DNA of 64,000 nucleotides from Arthrobacter citreus (GCF_009192745.1 NZ_VTFV01000005.1:1-64000), one strand, 5' to 3'; counted from the first letter of the stretch, positions 47,413-57,050 are shown. Notes: generated from the letters alone by a model not told the origin. Made by a program: numbers and translations.

Positions 47413-48526
47413 ACTCTTCCTCGTCCGCGTGGTGGATGGTGATCGCGCCCTGGGCCTCCAGGTCGCGGATCGCCCGCACGATCGTGGCACGGGCCTCTTC
47501 CACCTGGGACAGGCGGGCGGGACCCGACGCGGCGATCTCGTCGTCCAGGATCTCGCGGTTGCGTTCGGAGACGTTGCTCCGCACGGTTTCCAGCACGGTT
47601 TCGCTGGCGCCCTTCATGGCCAGGGCCAGGACGGCGACGTCGATGCCGCGCAGCACCAGCTGCACGTCGCGGCGTTCGAGCTTGGTCAGGTCAGCGAAGG
47701 TCAGCATCCGCGAGCGGACTTCTTCTGCCAGATCCGGATCCCGTGCGTCCAGGGCCTCGAGGATGGCACGCTCAGTGGCGGCGTCGGCACGGTTGATGAT
47801 GTCCACGAGCGGCTGGATGCCGCCAATCTGGTCCGCGGCTTCACGGGCAGCGCCGACGGCGGTGGCACGGGCCTTGAGCGTCTCTGCCACGATGCGGATC
47901 GCTTCGGGAGTGGCCCGGGACATGTTGGCGATGCACTGGGCAATGTCCGTGCGCAGCTTGTCCGGGAATCCGCCGATCACGGCAGACGCCCGCTGCGGGC
48001 GCATGTGGGCCAGGACCAGGGCGATGGTCTGCGGCAGTTCGTTCTCCAGCAGGCTCACCACCTGGGGTGCTTCGGCCCGTTCCAGGAATTCGAAGGATTT
48101 GCCCGCCATCGAAGAGGCCAGCCGGTCCATCACCCCGGATGCGCGTTCAGTGCCGAAGGAGGCTTCCAGCAGGCCCATGGCGACGTCGCGTCCGCCGTGG
48201 GCGCGGCGGCGTCCGTCCACCGTCATGTCGTAGAACTCGTTGATGACGGCTTCAACCGAGTTGACGTCAACGCGGCGGAGGTTCACGATCTCCGCGGCCA
48301 GTTCCTGCGCCTCGGCTTCGGTGAACTGCTGCAGCACGGTCGCTGCGCGGGAGGTTTCAAGCTGCATCAGGATGACGGCAGCTTTCTGCATGCCGGTCAG
48401 TTTCGGCAGCACCGGGGTGGCCGCAGGGGTGCGGACCGCGGGAACCGCCGCGGTGGGCGCATCCTGCAGTTCGGCGTCAGGTGCGGTCATCGTGGCCACT
48501 GCGGTTCCGGAACTCTGTTCGCTCAT
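47402..48526 (-). CDS. fliG: Flagellar motor switch protein FliG
   Basis: This 374-aa protein has the N-terminal FliF-binding region (LTGMQKAAVILMQLE), the middle domain and the C-terminal torque helix with conserved charges (SERNREILDDEIAASGPARL). It couples the stator to the rotor. The first ~40 residues are an Ala/Pro-rich extension. It overlaps fliF by 4 nt and fliH by 11 nt. Confidence 0.95.
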   Translation of the reverse strand: MSEQSSGTAVATMTAPDAELQDAPTAAVPAVRTPAATPVLPKLTGMQKAAVILMQLETSRAATVLQQFTEAEAQELAAEIVNLRRVDVNSVEAVINEFYDMTVDGRRRAHGGRDVAMGLLEASFGTERASGVMDRLASSMAGKSFEFLERAEAPQVVSLLENELPQTIALVLAHMRPQRASAVIGGFPDKLRTDIAQCIANMSRATPEAIRIVAETLKARATAVGAAREAADQIGGIQPLVDIINRADAATERAILEALDARDPDLAEEVRSRMLTFADLTKLERRDVQLVLRGIDVAVLALAMKGASETVLETVRSNVSERNREILDDEIAASGPARLSQVEEARATIVRAIRDLEAQGAITIHHADEEEYVY

Positions 48527-50133
48527 ACCCGCTGCCCCTCATCCATGAAGTTGCGCAGATAGTCCGCCGTGCGGACCGGATCCTGCAGGGCCAGGTGGTC
48601 AAGTTCCTCAAGCTTGCGCTCGGAATCGGCTGCGTTCGCCACAATCCGCAGTGAGGCGGTGTCCACGGGCGGCTCCAGGGCAGCGCGGCCCTGGTCCTGG
48701 CCGATCATCGCCAGTCCGGCGGGAGGTGCCAGCGGATCGAGCTCCGGCAGGATGCCGATGTCCACGGCCTCGCGGTTCTGGCGGCGGGACCGGATGGCGT
48801 AGGCCACCAGTGCAATGATCACGGCCAACACGATGCCGGCAGCCAGGATGCCCATCCGAACCAGTTCGGCCCGGCGTTCAGCTGCCTCGGCTGCTTCGGC
48901 AGCAGCCAGCGCTTCCTGTGCGGCCTCGGCACCAGCAGCGTTGAAGGCCACCATCTCGACCGTGAGCTGGTCCCCGCGGGCGGTATCGATGCCGGCGGCG
49001 TTAGAGACCAGTGCCCGGATGTCGGCTACGTTCATGCCCGCAGCAGTGGCAGCGTTCAGGGCAACCGAAACCGTCTGGCGGTTCAGTGCACCGGCCGGGA
49101 TTTCCCGGGTTTCCGTCACCTTGTTCACCGCATTGTTCTTGGTGGTGGATTCGGAGTTGTAGGCACCGTCGTCGCCGCCGCCGTTGGGGACGGCGATATT
49201 GTCCGGGCCAAGGATCCCGGCCGCGGTGTTGCCGTTGGCCCCGCCGGTGTATTCCTCAGTGGTGGTGGCTTCGTTCAGTGCAGGGTTGCCGTCCGGGTTG
49301 GTAAAGGTTTCCTCCACCCGGTTCGCGGATTCATAGCTCATGTCCGCAGCGACGGCCACGGTGGCGTTGCCGGGGCCCACCACCTTGTCCAGCATGCTCT
49401 GCACGGAGCCGGCGACCCGCTCTTCGTAGTCAGTGGCCTGCTTGTCCGCGGAACCGGTGGCACCCACGCCGACGGCGGAAAGCACGGTTCCGGTCGAATC
49501 GATCACGGCCACATTGGTGGCTTTCATGCCGTCGATGGCTGCGGAGGTGAGGTGCACGATTGCCTGGACTTGGTCCCCGGTAAGGGTCACTCCGCTCTCC
49601 GTTTCGATGAACACAGAGGCAGTGGGGTCCACTTTCTCCGAAACGAAGACCGTCTCTTCCGGCAGCGCGAGCTGCACGGAAGAGGTCTTGACACCGTTCA
49701 GGGCGCCGATGGTCTTGGCAAGCTCGCCTTCCAGGGCCCGCTTGTACGTCACCGACTGCTGGAACTCGGAGGAGGTTACGCCCATGTTGTCCAGCAGCGA
49801 GTACCCACCCGTGGAGGAAGCCGGCAGTCCGGCGCCGGCGGCCTTGAGCCGCTGGTCGTAGACGTTCTGCTCAGGAACCATGATCGTCCCGCCGCCGTTG
49901 GCGATCTCATAGGGGACGCCGTCGGCCTGCAGCTGCTCAACGATGGTGTTGGCATCGGAGGGCTGAAGGCCGGAGAAAAGCGGCGAATAGGAGGGCTTGG
50001 AGGCCCAGCTGGCCAAGGCAAAGATGCCCAGGGCCAGTACAGCGATACCAATCAGCGCAAGGGTCTTCTGCGCCAGGGTGAACTGGCTGATGGTTTTTCC
50101 CAAACGGCCAAATGCCGCGTTCACCTGTGTCAT
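48523..50133 (-). CDS. fliF: Flagellar MS-ring protein FliF
   Basis: This 536-aa protein has two membrane helices (about 20-45, KTLALIGIAVLALGIFALAS, and about 435-460) flanking the ring-building domains (LFSGLQPSDANTIVEQLQAD; VQAIVHLTSAAIDGM). A C-terminal segment binds FliG. It is the base on which the motor assembles. It starts 1 nt inside the fliE stop. Confidence 0.95.
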   Translation of the reverse strand: MTQVNAAFGRLGKTISQFTLAQKTLALIGIAVLALGIFALASWASKPSYSPLFSGLQPSDANTIVEQLQADGVPYEIANGGGTIMVPEQNVYDQRLKAAGAGLPASSTGGYSLLDNMGVTSSEFQQSVTYKRALEGELAKTIGALNGVKTSSVQLALPEETVFVSEKVDPTASVFIETESGVTLTGDQVQAIVHLTSAAIDGMKATNVAVIDSTGTVLSAVGVGATGSADKQATDYEERVAGSVQSMLDKVVGPGNATVAVAADMSYESANRVEETFTNPDGNPALNEATTTEEYTGGANGNTAAGILGPDNIAVPNGGGDDGAYNSESTTKNNAVNKVTETREIPAGALNRQTVSVALNAATAAGMNVADIRALVSNAAGIDTARGDQLTVEMVAFNAAGAEAAQEALAAAEAAEAAERRAELVRMGILAAGIVLAVIIALVAYAIRSRRQNREAVDIGILPELDPLAPPAGLAMIGQDQGRAALEPPVDTASLRIVANAADSERKLEELDHLALQDPVRTADYLRNFMDEGQRV

Positions 50134-50441
50134 TACGCCTGCATCCGCATGATCTCGTTGAAGGCGTCAACGCTCTTGTTGCGGACGGCAGCCACCAGTT
50201 CCAGGGTCACGGAAGCGCGGGTGGACGCAATGGTCGCGGCGTGGATGTCGTCCAGGTCTCCGGTGACTGCCTTGACGGCCAGCTCCTTGGACGCGGAGGA
50301 AAGCTGCTGTGCGTTGTCCACGGCTCCTGCGAGCTGGGTGGCAAAACCTGAGCCATCCGTGGCCTGGGCGGCCGGGGCGGTGTTCTCGAGGTAGGCGGTA
50401 GGCATGGTGCCGGCAACGGCGGTGATGGCTGGTACGGGCAT
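50133..50441 (-). CDS. fliE: Flagellar hook-basal body protein FliE
   Basis: This 102-aa rod adaptor has the conserved C-terminal half: GDLDDIHAATIASTRASVTL, then RNKSVDAFNEIMRMQA. It connects the MS ring to the rod. It sits between flgC and fliF with 1-nt overlaps, as in Bacillus. Confidence 0.93.
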   Translation of the reverse strand: MPVPAITAVAGTMPTAYLENTAPAAQATDGSGFATQLAGAVDNAQQLSSASKELAVKAVTGDLDDIHAATIASTRASVTLELVAAVRNKSVDAFNEIMRMQA

Positions 50442-50833
50442 CAGGAGCGTCCAATCTGGAGGGCGGCTTCGTAGGTGGCCTTGGCACGGTCAACGACGGC
50501 GGCATTCGCCTCGTAGCCGCGCTGCGCCATGATCAGGGCGCTCATTTGTTCGGCCATGTCGATGTCCGGGTAACGGACATATCCGTCTTCATCGGCCAGG
50601 GGGTGGTTCGGTTCGTGGACTATCCGGCCCTCTGCGTCCCCGTATTCAACTCCCGAGACGTAGACGCCGGTGTTGGCGGCGCCTTCCTGGGCAACGACGT
50701 AGCGGGCCTGGAAGGCGGCGCCGTCTGTGGAGGAAGCGTTGTTCATGTTGGCGAGGTTGTCCGAGACAGCATCCAGCCATTTCCGGTGGACGGTCAGGGA
50801 GGTACCGGCAATGCCGATTGCGTCAAATGTCAT
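50441..50833 (-). CDS. flgC: Flagellar proximal rod protein FlgC
   Basis: This 130-aa axial protein starts AIGIAGTSLTVHRKWLDAVS then DNLANMNNAS, and ends in the typical AEQMSALIMAQRGYEANAA helix. It is a rod subunit with FlgB. It shares single bases with flgB and fliE at both ends. Confidence 0.94.
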   Translation of the reverse strand: MTFDAIGIAGTSLTVHRKWLDAVSDNLANMNNASSTDGAAFQARYVVAQEGAANTGVYVSGVEYGDAEGRIVHEPNHPLADEDGYVRYPDIDMAEQMSALIMAQRGYEANAAVVDRAKATYEAALQIGRS

Positions 50834-51177
50834 TACTGGGTCCTCATGGCGGTGCGGAGGGAGTTCGCTTCTCCGCCTACGGCCTGGGAAGCGAACTGGA
50901 AGCGCAGGACGGTGTCGATGTTGGACAGGGTTTCGGTGTCCAGGTTGACGTTGGAACCGTCCAGGCGCGTGGGCTCAAGGGAACGGGCGGAGCTCGCCTC
51001 GGTGAAGGCCTTGTTGCCGGCCTTGACCGACTTGGAGAGGGCGTCTTCGAAACTCACCCGCTGGGCGTGGTAGCCGGGGGTGTTCACGTTGGCGATGTTG
51101 TTGGCAATGGTGCGCTGGCGCAGGGCCAGGCCATTGAGTGCGCTTTGCAGCGCCACCGAGGACACGGAGTCGAACAC
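50833..51177 (-). CDS. flgB: Flagellar proximal rod protein FlgB
   Basis: This 114-aa axial protein contains NGLALRQRTIANNIANVNTP and GYHAQRVSFEDAL. It is the first gene of the long minus-strand flagellar series. The start is GTG at 51177. A sigma-28-like promoter lies about 78 nt upstream. Confidence 0.94.
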   Translation of the reverse strand: MFDSVSSVALQSALNGLALRQRTIANNIANVNTPGYHAQRVSFEDALSKSVKAGNKAFTEASSARSLEPTRLDGSNVNLDTETLSNIDTVLRFQFASQAVGGEANSLRTAMRTQ

Positions 51178-51254
51178 AGAAAACCCGCTTCTTATGGGGG
51201 AACAGAGCGGCCGATCCGTGGCCTGTTGCGTGAGCTATCCATGCTCACTGTTGG

Positions 51255-51281
51255 TTATCGGCGCGTCACCGGCGCGTGTAA
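51255..51281 (-). promoter_or_regulatory. Sigma-28-like promoter of the flgB operon
   Basis: On the minus strand TTAC (51278-51281), exactly 15 nt, then GCCGATAA (51255-51262), a full match to the sigma-28 -10 octamer. Transcription would begin near 51247, leaving a ~70-nt leader to flgB. Confidence 0.7.
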
Positions 51282-51414
51282 GTACTTTCGCCGTTGTTCT
51301 AGGTAATTGGTGGCGGGTATCCAAGTAGTGAACCGATCAGGAACAAAGAAGCGCAGTGTCCCACCGCACAGGTAACGTGGCACTTCACACCGCGGAACCC
51401 TCCAGGGAGAAATC

Positions 51415-53805
51415 ATGAGCACGGCTACGGATCCGGCAACCCAGTCCCCCACCGTCCACCCTGCGGACAGCCACGATCTCATCAGGGTCATCGGTGCCAG
51501 GGAGAACAACCTCAAGGACATCGACGTCGACATCCCCAAGCGGCGGCTCACGGTCTTCACCGGTGTTTCCGGATCCGGGAAAAGCTCACTGGTCTTTGCC
51601 ACGATTGCCGCGGATTCCCAGCGGATGATCAATGAAACATACAGTGCGTTTGTCCAGGGGTTCATGCCCAACCTCGCCCGGCCCGACGTCGACCGCCTGG
51701 AAGGGCTGACGACGGCGATCATCGTGGACCAGGAGCGGATGGGCGCCAATCCACGGTCCACCGTAGGCACAGCCACCGATGCCAACGCCATGCTGCGTAT
51801 CCTCTTCAGCCGCCTCGGGAATCCGCACATTGGCTCCCCCAACGCCTACTCCTTCAACGTTCCCTCCGTGAAGGCATCCGGCGCCATCACGGTGGAACGC
51901 GGCGGCAAGACCAAAGCGGAGAAGGCCACGTTCAACCGGCTGGGCGGCATGTGCCCGCGCTGCGAGGGTATGGGGAACGTCAGCGACTTCGATCTCACCG
52001 TCCTCTTCGACGACTCCAAGTCCATCCAGGAAGGCGCACTGACCATCCCCGGCTACAGCATGGACGGCTGGTACGGGCGGATCTTCAGCAACACCGGACT
52101 CTTCCCGGCGGACAAGCCGATTGCGCGGTTCACCAGGAAGGAGCTGCAGGCGCTGCTCTATGCGGAGCCGACCAAGCTGAAGGTGGACGGCATCAACGTC
52201 ACCTTCGAGGGGCTCATTCCGAAGATCCAGAAGTCCATGCTGTCCAAGGACCGCGAGGCGATGCAGCCCCACATCCGGGCCTTCGTGGACCGCGCGATTA
52301 CGTTCAGCACGTGCCCGGAGTGCGGCGGCACCCGGCTGGCACAGGAGGCGCTGTCCTCCAAGATCCGGGGAATGAACATCGCCGACCTGTGTTCACTGCA
52401 GATCAGCGACCTGGCAGCGTGGGTGCGAAAACTCGACGAGCCTTCGGCGGCTCCACTGCTGGCCGGACTGCAGCACCTGCTGGACTCCTTCACGGAAATC
52501 GGTCTGGGCTACCTCTCCCTGGACCGGCCCGCGGGAACACTGTCCGGCGGCGAATCCCAGCGGACCAAGATGATCCGGCACCTCGGCTCCTCGCTGACCG
52601 ACGTAACCTACGTCTTCGACGAACCGAGCATTGGACTGCATCCGCATGACATCGAGCGGATGAACCAGCTGCTGCTCGCGCTCCGGGACAAAGGCAACAC
52701 CGTGCTGGTGGTGGAGCACAAGCCGGAAATGATTGCGATAGCCGACCACGTAGTTGATCTCGGTCCGGGAGCAGGTTCCGGCGGCGGGGAAATCTGCTTC
52801 GAGGGAACGCTCGACGGCCTTCGCGCCTCCGGAACCGTCACAGGTGGCCACCTGGATGACCGGGCGCAGCTAAAGGAGTCGGTCCGGGAGCGTTCGGGAG
52901 TGCTTGAGGTCCGCGGTGCAACGTTGAACAACCTGCAGGACGTCGACGTCGACATTCCGCTCGGCGTCCTGTGCGTCTTCACCGGGGTGGCGGGATCCGG
53001 CAAGAGTTCCCTGATCCGCGGCTCGGTGGCGAAGCGGGACGGCGTCGTCGTCATTGACCAGAGCGGGATCAAGGGGTCCCGGCGGTCCAACCCGGCCACC
53101 TACACAGGGCTGCTTGAACCGATCCGGAAGGCTTTCGCCAAGGCCAACGGGGTGAAACCGGCGCTGTTCAGCTCCAATTCCGAGGGCGCGTGCCCGGTCT
53201 GCAACGGTGCCGGAGTCATCTACACGGACCTGGGAGTCATGGCCACGGTGGAGTCCACCTGCGAGGAATGCGGCGGCAGGCGCTTCCAGGCTGCCGTGCT
53301 GGAGTACACGCTCGGCGACAGGAACATCGCCGAGGTCCTGGCGATGTCTGCAGCGGAAGCGCTCGGGTTCTTTGCCAACGGCGACGCGAAGACCCCGGCG
53401 GCGCACAAGGTCCTGGCACGGCTCTGTGACGTGGGGCTGGGATACCTGAGCCTCGGCCAGCCGCTGACCACCCTTTCCGGCGGCGAACGCCAGCGGCTGA
53501 AGCTGGCGGCGCAGATGGCTGAGAAGGGCGACGTTTACGTCCTCGATGAACCCACCACCGGCCTGCACCTGGCGGATGTGCAGCAGCTGCTGGGCCTGCT
53601 GGACCGGCTGGTGGATTCGGGAAAGTCGGTGATCGTGATCGAGCACCATCAGGCGGTGATGGCCCATGCGGACTGGATCATCGACATGGGTCCGGGTGCG
53701 GGGCACGACGGCGGACGGATCGTGTTCGAGGGTACGCCGGCGGATCTGGTGGCCGGAAAATCAACCCTGACCGGGGAACATCTCGCGGCCTATGTGGGCG
53801 GCTGA
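51415..53805 (+). CDS. UvrA-like ABC ATPase (short, stand-alone UvrA paralogue)
   Basis: This 796-aa protein has two ABC ATPase cores. Walker A motifs are FTGVSGSGKSSLVF and FTGVAGSGKSSLIR; signatures are LSGGESQRTKMI and LSGGERQRLKLA, followed by VFDEPSIGLHPHD and VLDEPTTGLHLAD. Zinc-module cysteines CPRCEG and CPVCNGAG...CEECGG are present. It is about 150 aa shorter than true UvrA (~950), mainly in the UvrB-binding/insertion region. It resembles paralogues such as DrrC and UvrA2, linked to tolerance of DNA-binding drugs. The ATG has AGGGAG upstream. It interrupts the flagellar locus on the opposite strand. Confidence 0.88.
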   Translation: MSTATDPATQSPTVHPADSHDLIRVIGARENNLKDIDVDIPKRRLTVFTGVSGSGKSSLVFATIAADSQRMINETYSAFVQGFMPNLARPDVDRLEGLTTAIIVDQERMGANPRSTVGTATDANAMLRILFSRLGNPHIGSPNAYSFNVPSVKASGAITVERGGKTKAEKATFNRLGGMCPRCEGMGNVSDFDLTVLFDDSKSIQEGALTIPGYSMDGWYGRIFSNTGLFPADKPIARFTRKELQALLYAEPTKLKVDGINVTFEGLIPKIQKSMLSKDREAMQPHIRAFVDRAITFSTCPECGGTRLAQEALSSKIRGMNIADLCSLQISDLAAWVRKLDEPSAAPLLAGLQHLLDSFTEIGLGYLSLDRPAGTLSGGESQRTKMIRHLGSSLTDVTYVFDEPSIGLHPHDIERMNQLLLALRDKGNTVLVVEHKPEMIAIADHVVDLGPGAGSGGGEICFEGTLDGLRASGTVTGGHLDDRAQLKESVRERSGVLEVRGATLNNLQDVDVDIPLGVLCVFTGVAGSGKSSLIRGSVAKRDGVVVIDQSGIKGSRRSNPATYTGLLEPIRKAFAKANGVKPALFSSNSEGACPVCNGAGVIYTDLGVMATVESTCEECGGRRFQAAVLEYTLGDRNIAEVLAMSAAEALGFFANGDAKTPAAHKVLARLCDVGLGYLSLGQPLTTLSGGERQRLKLAAQMAEKGDVYVLDEPTTGLHLADVQQLLGLLDRLVDSGKSVIVIEHHQAVMAHADWIIDMGPGAGHDGGRIVFEGTPADLVAGKSTLTGEHLAAYVGG

Positions 53806-53827
53806 TGCCTTGTCTTCCCGGAAGCTC

Positions 53828-54172
53828 CTAGCCTGCGACGTCCAGATAGACCGCTCCGCCGGATGATGCGCTGGGGACACTGCGGATCAGTTCGGCCTGC
53901 TGCCGAATCATCCGCGATTCGTTGCGCAGCTGCGCATAGGCACGCTGCTGGGCCATTGAAAGCAGCCGGGCACGCGTGGCGAATTCTGCCGGCAGCGGGC
54001 CCAGTTCGTGCGGCGGGTGCCAGGCGCTGGCAACGGTGCGGGCCTGGTCAAGGACCGTGGAGCCGTCCATAAAAGCTTCGAGGTTGTCCTCAAGCTGGGT
54101 CAGCACTTCGTCCCAGCGTTCAAGGTTTTCCTGGTGCGGGGTGAGGTACTCCCCCAAAGGTTCAGCCGACAC
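53828..54172 (-). CDS. Small helical flagellar-locus protein (FliT-like chaperone candidate)
   Basis: This 114-aa helical protein contains ERWDEVLTQLEDNLEAFM and ARLLSMAQQRAYAQLRNESR. The GTG at 54172 overlaps the end of fliS by 11 nt, giving the usual fliD-fliS-fliT order. Size and position fit a FliT-type chaperone for FliD, but sequence similarity is not obvious by eye. A longer frame upstream (to 54265) reads through fliS out of frame and was rejected. Confidence 0.65.
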   Translation of the reverse strand: MSAEPLGEYLTPHQENLERWDEVLTQLEDNLEAFMDGSTVLDQARTVASAWHPPHELGPLPAEFATRARLLSMAQQRAYAQLRNESRMIRQQAELIRSVPSASSGGAVYLDVAG

Positions 54173-54602
54173 CGAGGGTACCGCCCGTTGAGGTTGTCCC
54201 GGCGGAAGGCGCCTGGGCGGGAAGCTGGGCCGCGGCTTCGTGCCAGGCGTCCCGCAGCGGTTCAAGCAGGTTGATGCACTCCCGGGTCATGGCCGCACTG
54301 TGCTGCAGGTTGGCTTCCACCATTGCCTTCAGAACATAACCGTAGATGGCCTGGAGGTTCTCGCCGCCCTCCCACTCGTCAACCTTCAGCGTGCCGCTGA
54401 GTTCGGCGACGATGCTCTGGGCGTGGATCAGCTGTTCGCTGGCGGCCCTCCAGTTGCCGGCCTGCTGGGCGGCTTCAGCCCGGTTCAGGTCCAGGAGCAT
54501 CCGGTCATAGAGCATGGTCAGCAGACGGACCGGAGACGCAGACATGACGGCATCACGGATAAATTCGGCGCGCTTGGCCTGCAGCCCGTAGCTCACGGTC
54601 AC
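54162..54602 (-). CDS. fliS: Flagellin export chaperone FliS
   Basis: This 146-aa helical protein has the hallmark ASPVRLLTMLYDRMLLDLNRAE and AQSIVAELSGTLKVDEWEGG, then LQAIYGYVLKAMVEANLQ. It binds the flagellin C-terminus to prevent early polymerisation. It has a Gly/Ala/Thr tail of about 25 residues. It overlaps fliD by 4 nt. Confidence 0.95.
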   Translation of the reverse strand: MTVSYGLQAKRAEFIRDAVMSASPVRLLTMLYDRMLLDLNRAEAAQQAGNWRAASEQLIHAQSIVAELSGTLKVDEWEGGENLQAIYGYVLKAMVEANLQHSAAMTRECINLLEPLRDAWHEAAAQLPAQAPSAGTTSTGGTLGVG

Positions 54603-55939
54603 TTCTTTCCTGAGCTGGAGGTGTTCAGTGAGGCCAGTTGGCCGGTCAGCCAGTCCTGCTGGCTCTGCAGCTGGCTGAGCTTCACTTCCAGGTTGCCCCA
54701 GATCATCTTGAGCGTGGATTCGCGGCTGGCCAGCCGCCGGTCCCAGTCTTCGATCTGGGTGTTGAGCGCCTTAATCGTAGATTCCTGGCCCGTAATGCGC
54801 TGGGTGATCAGGCCATCGTACTTATCCGAAGCAACCTTGCCGGCAGCCTCAACGCGTCCGGCGATGGTCTGCAGCGTCTCTTGGGTCTTGGTCGGATCAG
54901 CTGCCATGGCTTCGGCGAATTTCTCCGCATTGAACTCAACGGTGCCGTCTTTGGTAATCACCACGCCGATTTCCGACGGGGAACGTCCGTCAATCGGTGA
55001 CGTTGCAGCTTCCATCATCTGCCGCTTGACGTCCCGGATCCCGGCGTCGCCGGTGAACACACCTCCAGAGGCCTTGGTGCTGCCGGAGGACGTGGAGACC
55101 GTTACGGCGCTGTTGCGGTTGATGTACGCGAACATATCAGCCAGCCCGGCAACCAGGTCCGAAGCGACCTTGGAGATGGCTTCATCATCCCGGGCCACGT
55201 TGATGGTCAGCGCAGTGTTGGCCGGAGTGTCCGCCGCGAGGGTGATGTCCACACCCGGCATCAGGGCCTTGAAGGTATTGGTGGAGGAGGTGATCTCCTG
55301 CGCTGCGGGCGTACCCGCCCACAGGGTGAGCTTTGCGTCCTGCGCCGACTTGAGTACGTCCATGTCCGTGCCGCCGAGGGTGGCCGTGAACGCGCCTTCG
55401 GAGCCGGTTTTGGCAGCGGTGAACTGAACCCGGTACTGCTGGACGCCGTCGACGCTTCCGGTGGCAATCTTCACGCCGGTAACGCCGAGGTTGGCTTTGT
55501 TGACTTCACTGATGACCTGGTCCAGTGACTTGTCCGTGGTGTCAAAGGACGTCACGGCGCCGTTGGCGGAGATGGCCAGGACGCTGTTCGAGGGCCACGC
55601 TGCCATAGCCGAGGACAGGGAAACCTGGGCTGTTGCGGTCTGCGACACGGAAATGTCCAACGAGCCTGCGGCGGCACCCGAGGTGGTTGCGGCGGTCACC
55701 TTGTCCGACGTGGTGCTGGCCTTGAAGAGGTCCGTGCCGGCGGGCTTCGATACTTTGGCGGCGCTCTCCGCCAAGGAGGCGATTTTGGTGTTGAGGTTCT
55801 GCAGTGCCGTGACGAACGTCTGGGTGCTGCTGACCCTGGTTTTCAGCAGGACCTGCGGCCGCGCTTCGATATCCATGAGCTGCTTGATCATTTCGGAGGT
55901 CTTGATCCCGCTGATCAGTCCGTCGATGCCTAGCGCCAT
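54599..55939 (-). CDS. fliD: Flagellar filament cap protein FliD (HAP2)
   Basis: This 446-aa protein has the FliD N-terminal domain (LGIDGLISGIKTSEMIKQLMDIEA region), a central D2-D3 body and a C-terminal coiled segment (MIWGNLEVKLSQLQSQQDWL). It caps the growing filament. The ATG at 55939 has AAGGAG 8-13 nt upstream. It lies 249 nt after fliC and is coupled to fliS. Confidence 0.94.
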   Translation of the reverse strand: MALGIDGLISGIKTSEMIKQLMDIEARPQVLLKTRVSSTQTFVTALQNLNTKIASLAESAAKVSKPAGTDLFKASTTSDKVTAATTSGAAAGSLDISVSQTATAQVSLSSAMAAWPSNSVLAISANGAVTSFDTTDKSLDQVISEVNKANLGVTGVKIATGSVDGVQQYRVQFTAAKTGSEGAFTATLGGTDMDVLKSAQDAKLTLWAGTPAAQEITSSTNTFKALMPGVDITLAADTPANTALTINVARDDEAISKVASDLVAGLADMFAYINRNSAVTVSTSSGSTKASGGVFTGDAGIRDVKRQMMEAATSPIDGRSPSEIGVVITKDGTVEFNAEKFAEAMAADPTKTQETLQTIAGRVEAAGKVASDKYDGLITQRITGQESTIKALNTQIEDWDRRLASRESTLKMIWGNLEVKLSQLQSQQDWLTGQLASLNTSSSGKK

Positions 55940-56188
55940 GCGAATGCTCCTTGTACGTTTCCCTCAGGTTCTGGCCCGCTGCTGCGGAGGGAAAAAGCCG
56001 GTGTGGTTCTGCTGAAAGTTTGGGACCGCGGGCCGAGGCCGGATAAAACGCCGCAGGCAGGGAATGGACTGGCGGGAAAAGTGTGAGGTCCAAGTCATTC
56101 TTCTCCCACCAGCGGCCATTCACCTGCCGGTCAAGCGGTTAGTGCTGGTTGCGCTACGGCCGAAGCCGTCCCGCGGATGATTCCGTTA
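55940..56188 (-). other. Untranslated gap between fliC and fliD
   Basis: The gap holds a short UUCG-loop hairpin just after fliC (56156-56169, ACGGC-TTCG-GCCGT on the minus strand), which may attenuate or end the fliC message. The fliD ribosome-binding site is at its other end. No sigma-28-like site was found, so fliD may depend on read-through or on a promoter I cannot recognise. Confidence 0.5.
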
Positions 56189-57043
56189 TTACTGCAGGAG
56201 CTGCATAACGCCGGAGTTCATCTGGTTAGCCTGGGCCAGCATGGCCGTGGCAGCGCTGGACAGGATCTGGGACTTGGTGAAGTTGCCCATTTCCTGTGCC
56301 ATATCGGTGTCGCGGATACGGGAGTTGGCAGCAGAGAGGTTTTCAACGGAGACCGCGATGGAGCGTGCGGTGGATTCCATCCGGTTCTGCTGTGCACCCA
56401 GGTCTGCACGAGCGGTGGAGACGCTCTTGATCTGGTTGTCCAGGGTCGTGATCGCACCTGAAGCAGCAACCTGGTTGGCCGGCTGGTCTGCGCCGCCGGC
56501 AACATCGATAGCGGCAACCGCAGCTGCAACGATCGTGATGTCGGTGAGGCTAACTGCGATTTCGTTGTTTGCCGCACCGGCGTTGGAACCAACCTGGATC
56601 TTAAGGTCGGAAGCAGCAGCCGCAGTCGTCAGCAGTTCAATGCCGTTGAAGTTGGTGCTGGTGGCGATACGCGACAGTTCAGAGGCCTGGGCCGTGATTT
56701 CTGCCTGGATCGCCGTGCGGGAGTCAGCGTTGTTCGTATCGTTGGCTGCCTGGACGGCCAGGTCGCGAACGCGGTTCAGGATGTTGTGAACCTCGGTCAG
56801 GGCGCCTTCAGCGGTCTGAATGAGGCTGATGCCGTCCTGGGCGTTGCGGCCGGCAACCTGAAGACCGGAGATCTGGTTCTTCAGACCTTCGGAGATAGCC
56901 AGGCCGGCTGCGTCGTCAGCTGCACGGTTGATGCGCAGGCCGCTGGAGAGGCGCTCCACCGACTTGGACTGAGCCGTCTGGTTCAGGGTCAGGTTACGCA
57001 TCGCGTTGAGCGAAGAGACGTTAGTTGCAATTGTGAAACCCAT
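56189..57043 (-). CDS. fliC: Flagellin
   Basis: This 284-aa filament subunit has full D0/D1 N- and C-terminal domains. The start is GFTIATNVSSLNAMRNLTLN with SVERLSSGLRINRAADDAAG; the end has NSRIRDTDMAQEMGNFTKSQ and QANQMNSGVMQLLQ. The surface domain is short (about 80 residues). It is downstream of fliA with its own sigma-28 promoter and a structured leader carrying two likely CsrA sites. GGAGG lies 8 nt before the ATG. Confidence 0.97.
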   Translation of the reverse strand: MGFTIATNVSSLNAMRNLTLNQTAQSKSVERLSSGLRINRAADDAAGLAISEGLKNQISGLQVAGRNAQDGISLIQTAEGALTEVHNILNRVRDLAVQAANDTNNADSRTAIQAEITAQASELSRIATSTNFNGIELLTTAAAASDLKIQVGSNAGAANNEIAVSLTDITIVAAAVAAIDVAGGADQPANQVAASGAITTLDNQIKSVSTARADLGAQQNRMESTARSIAVSVENLSAANSRIRDTDMAQEMGNFTKSQILSSAATAMLAQANQMNSGVMQLLQ

Positions 57044-57050
57044 GATGAAT

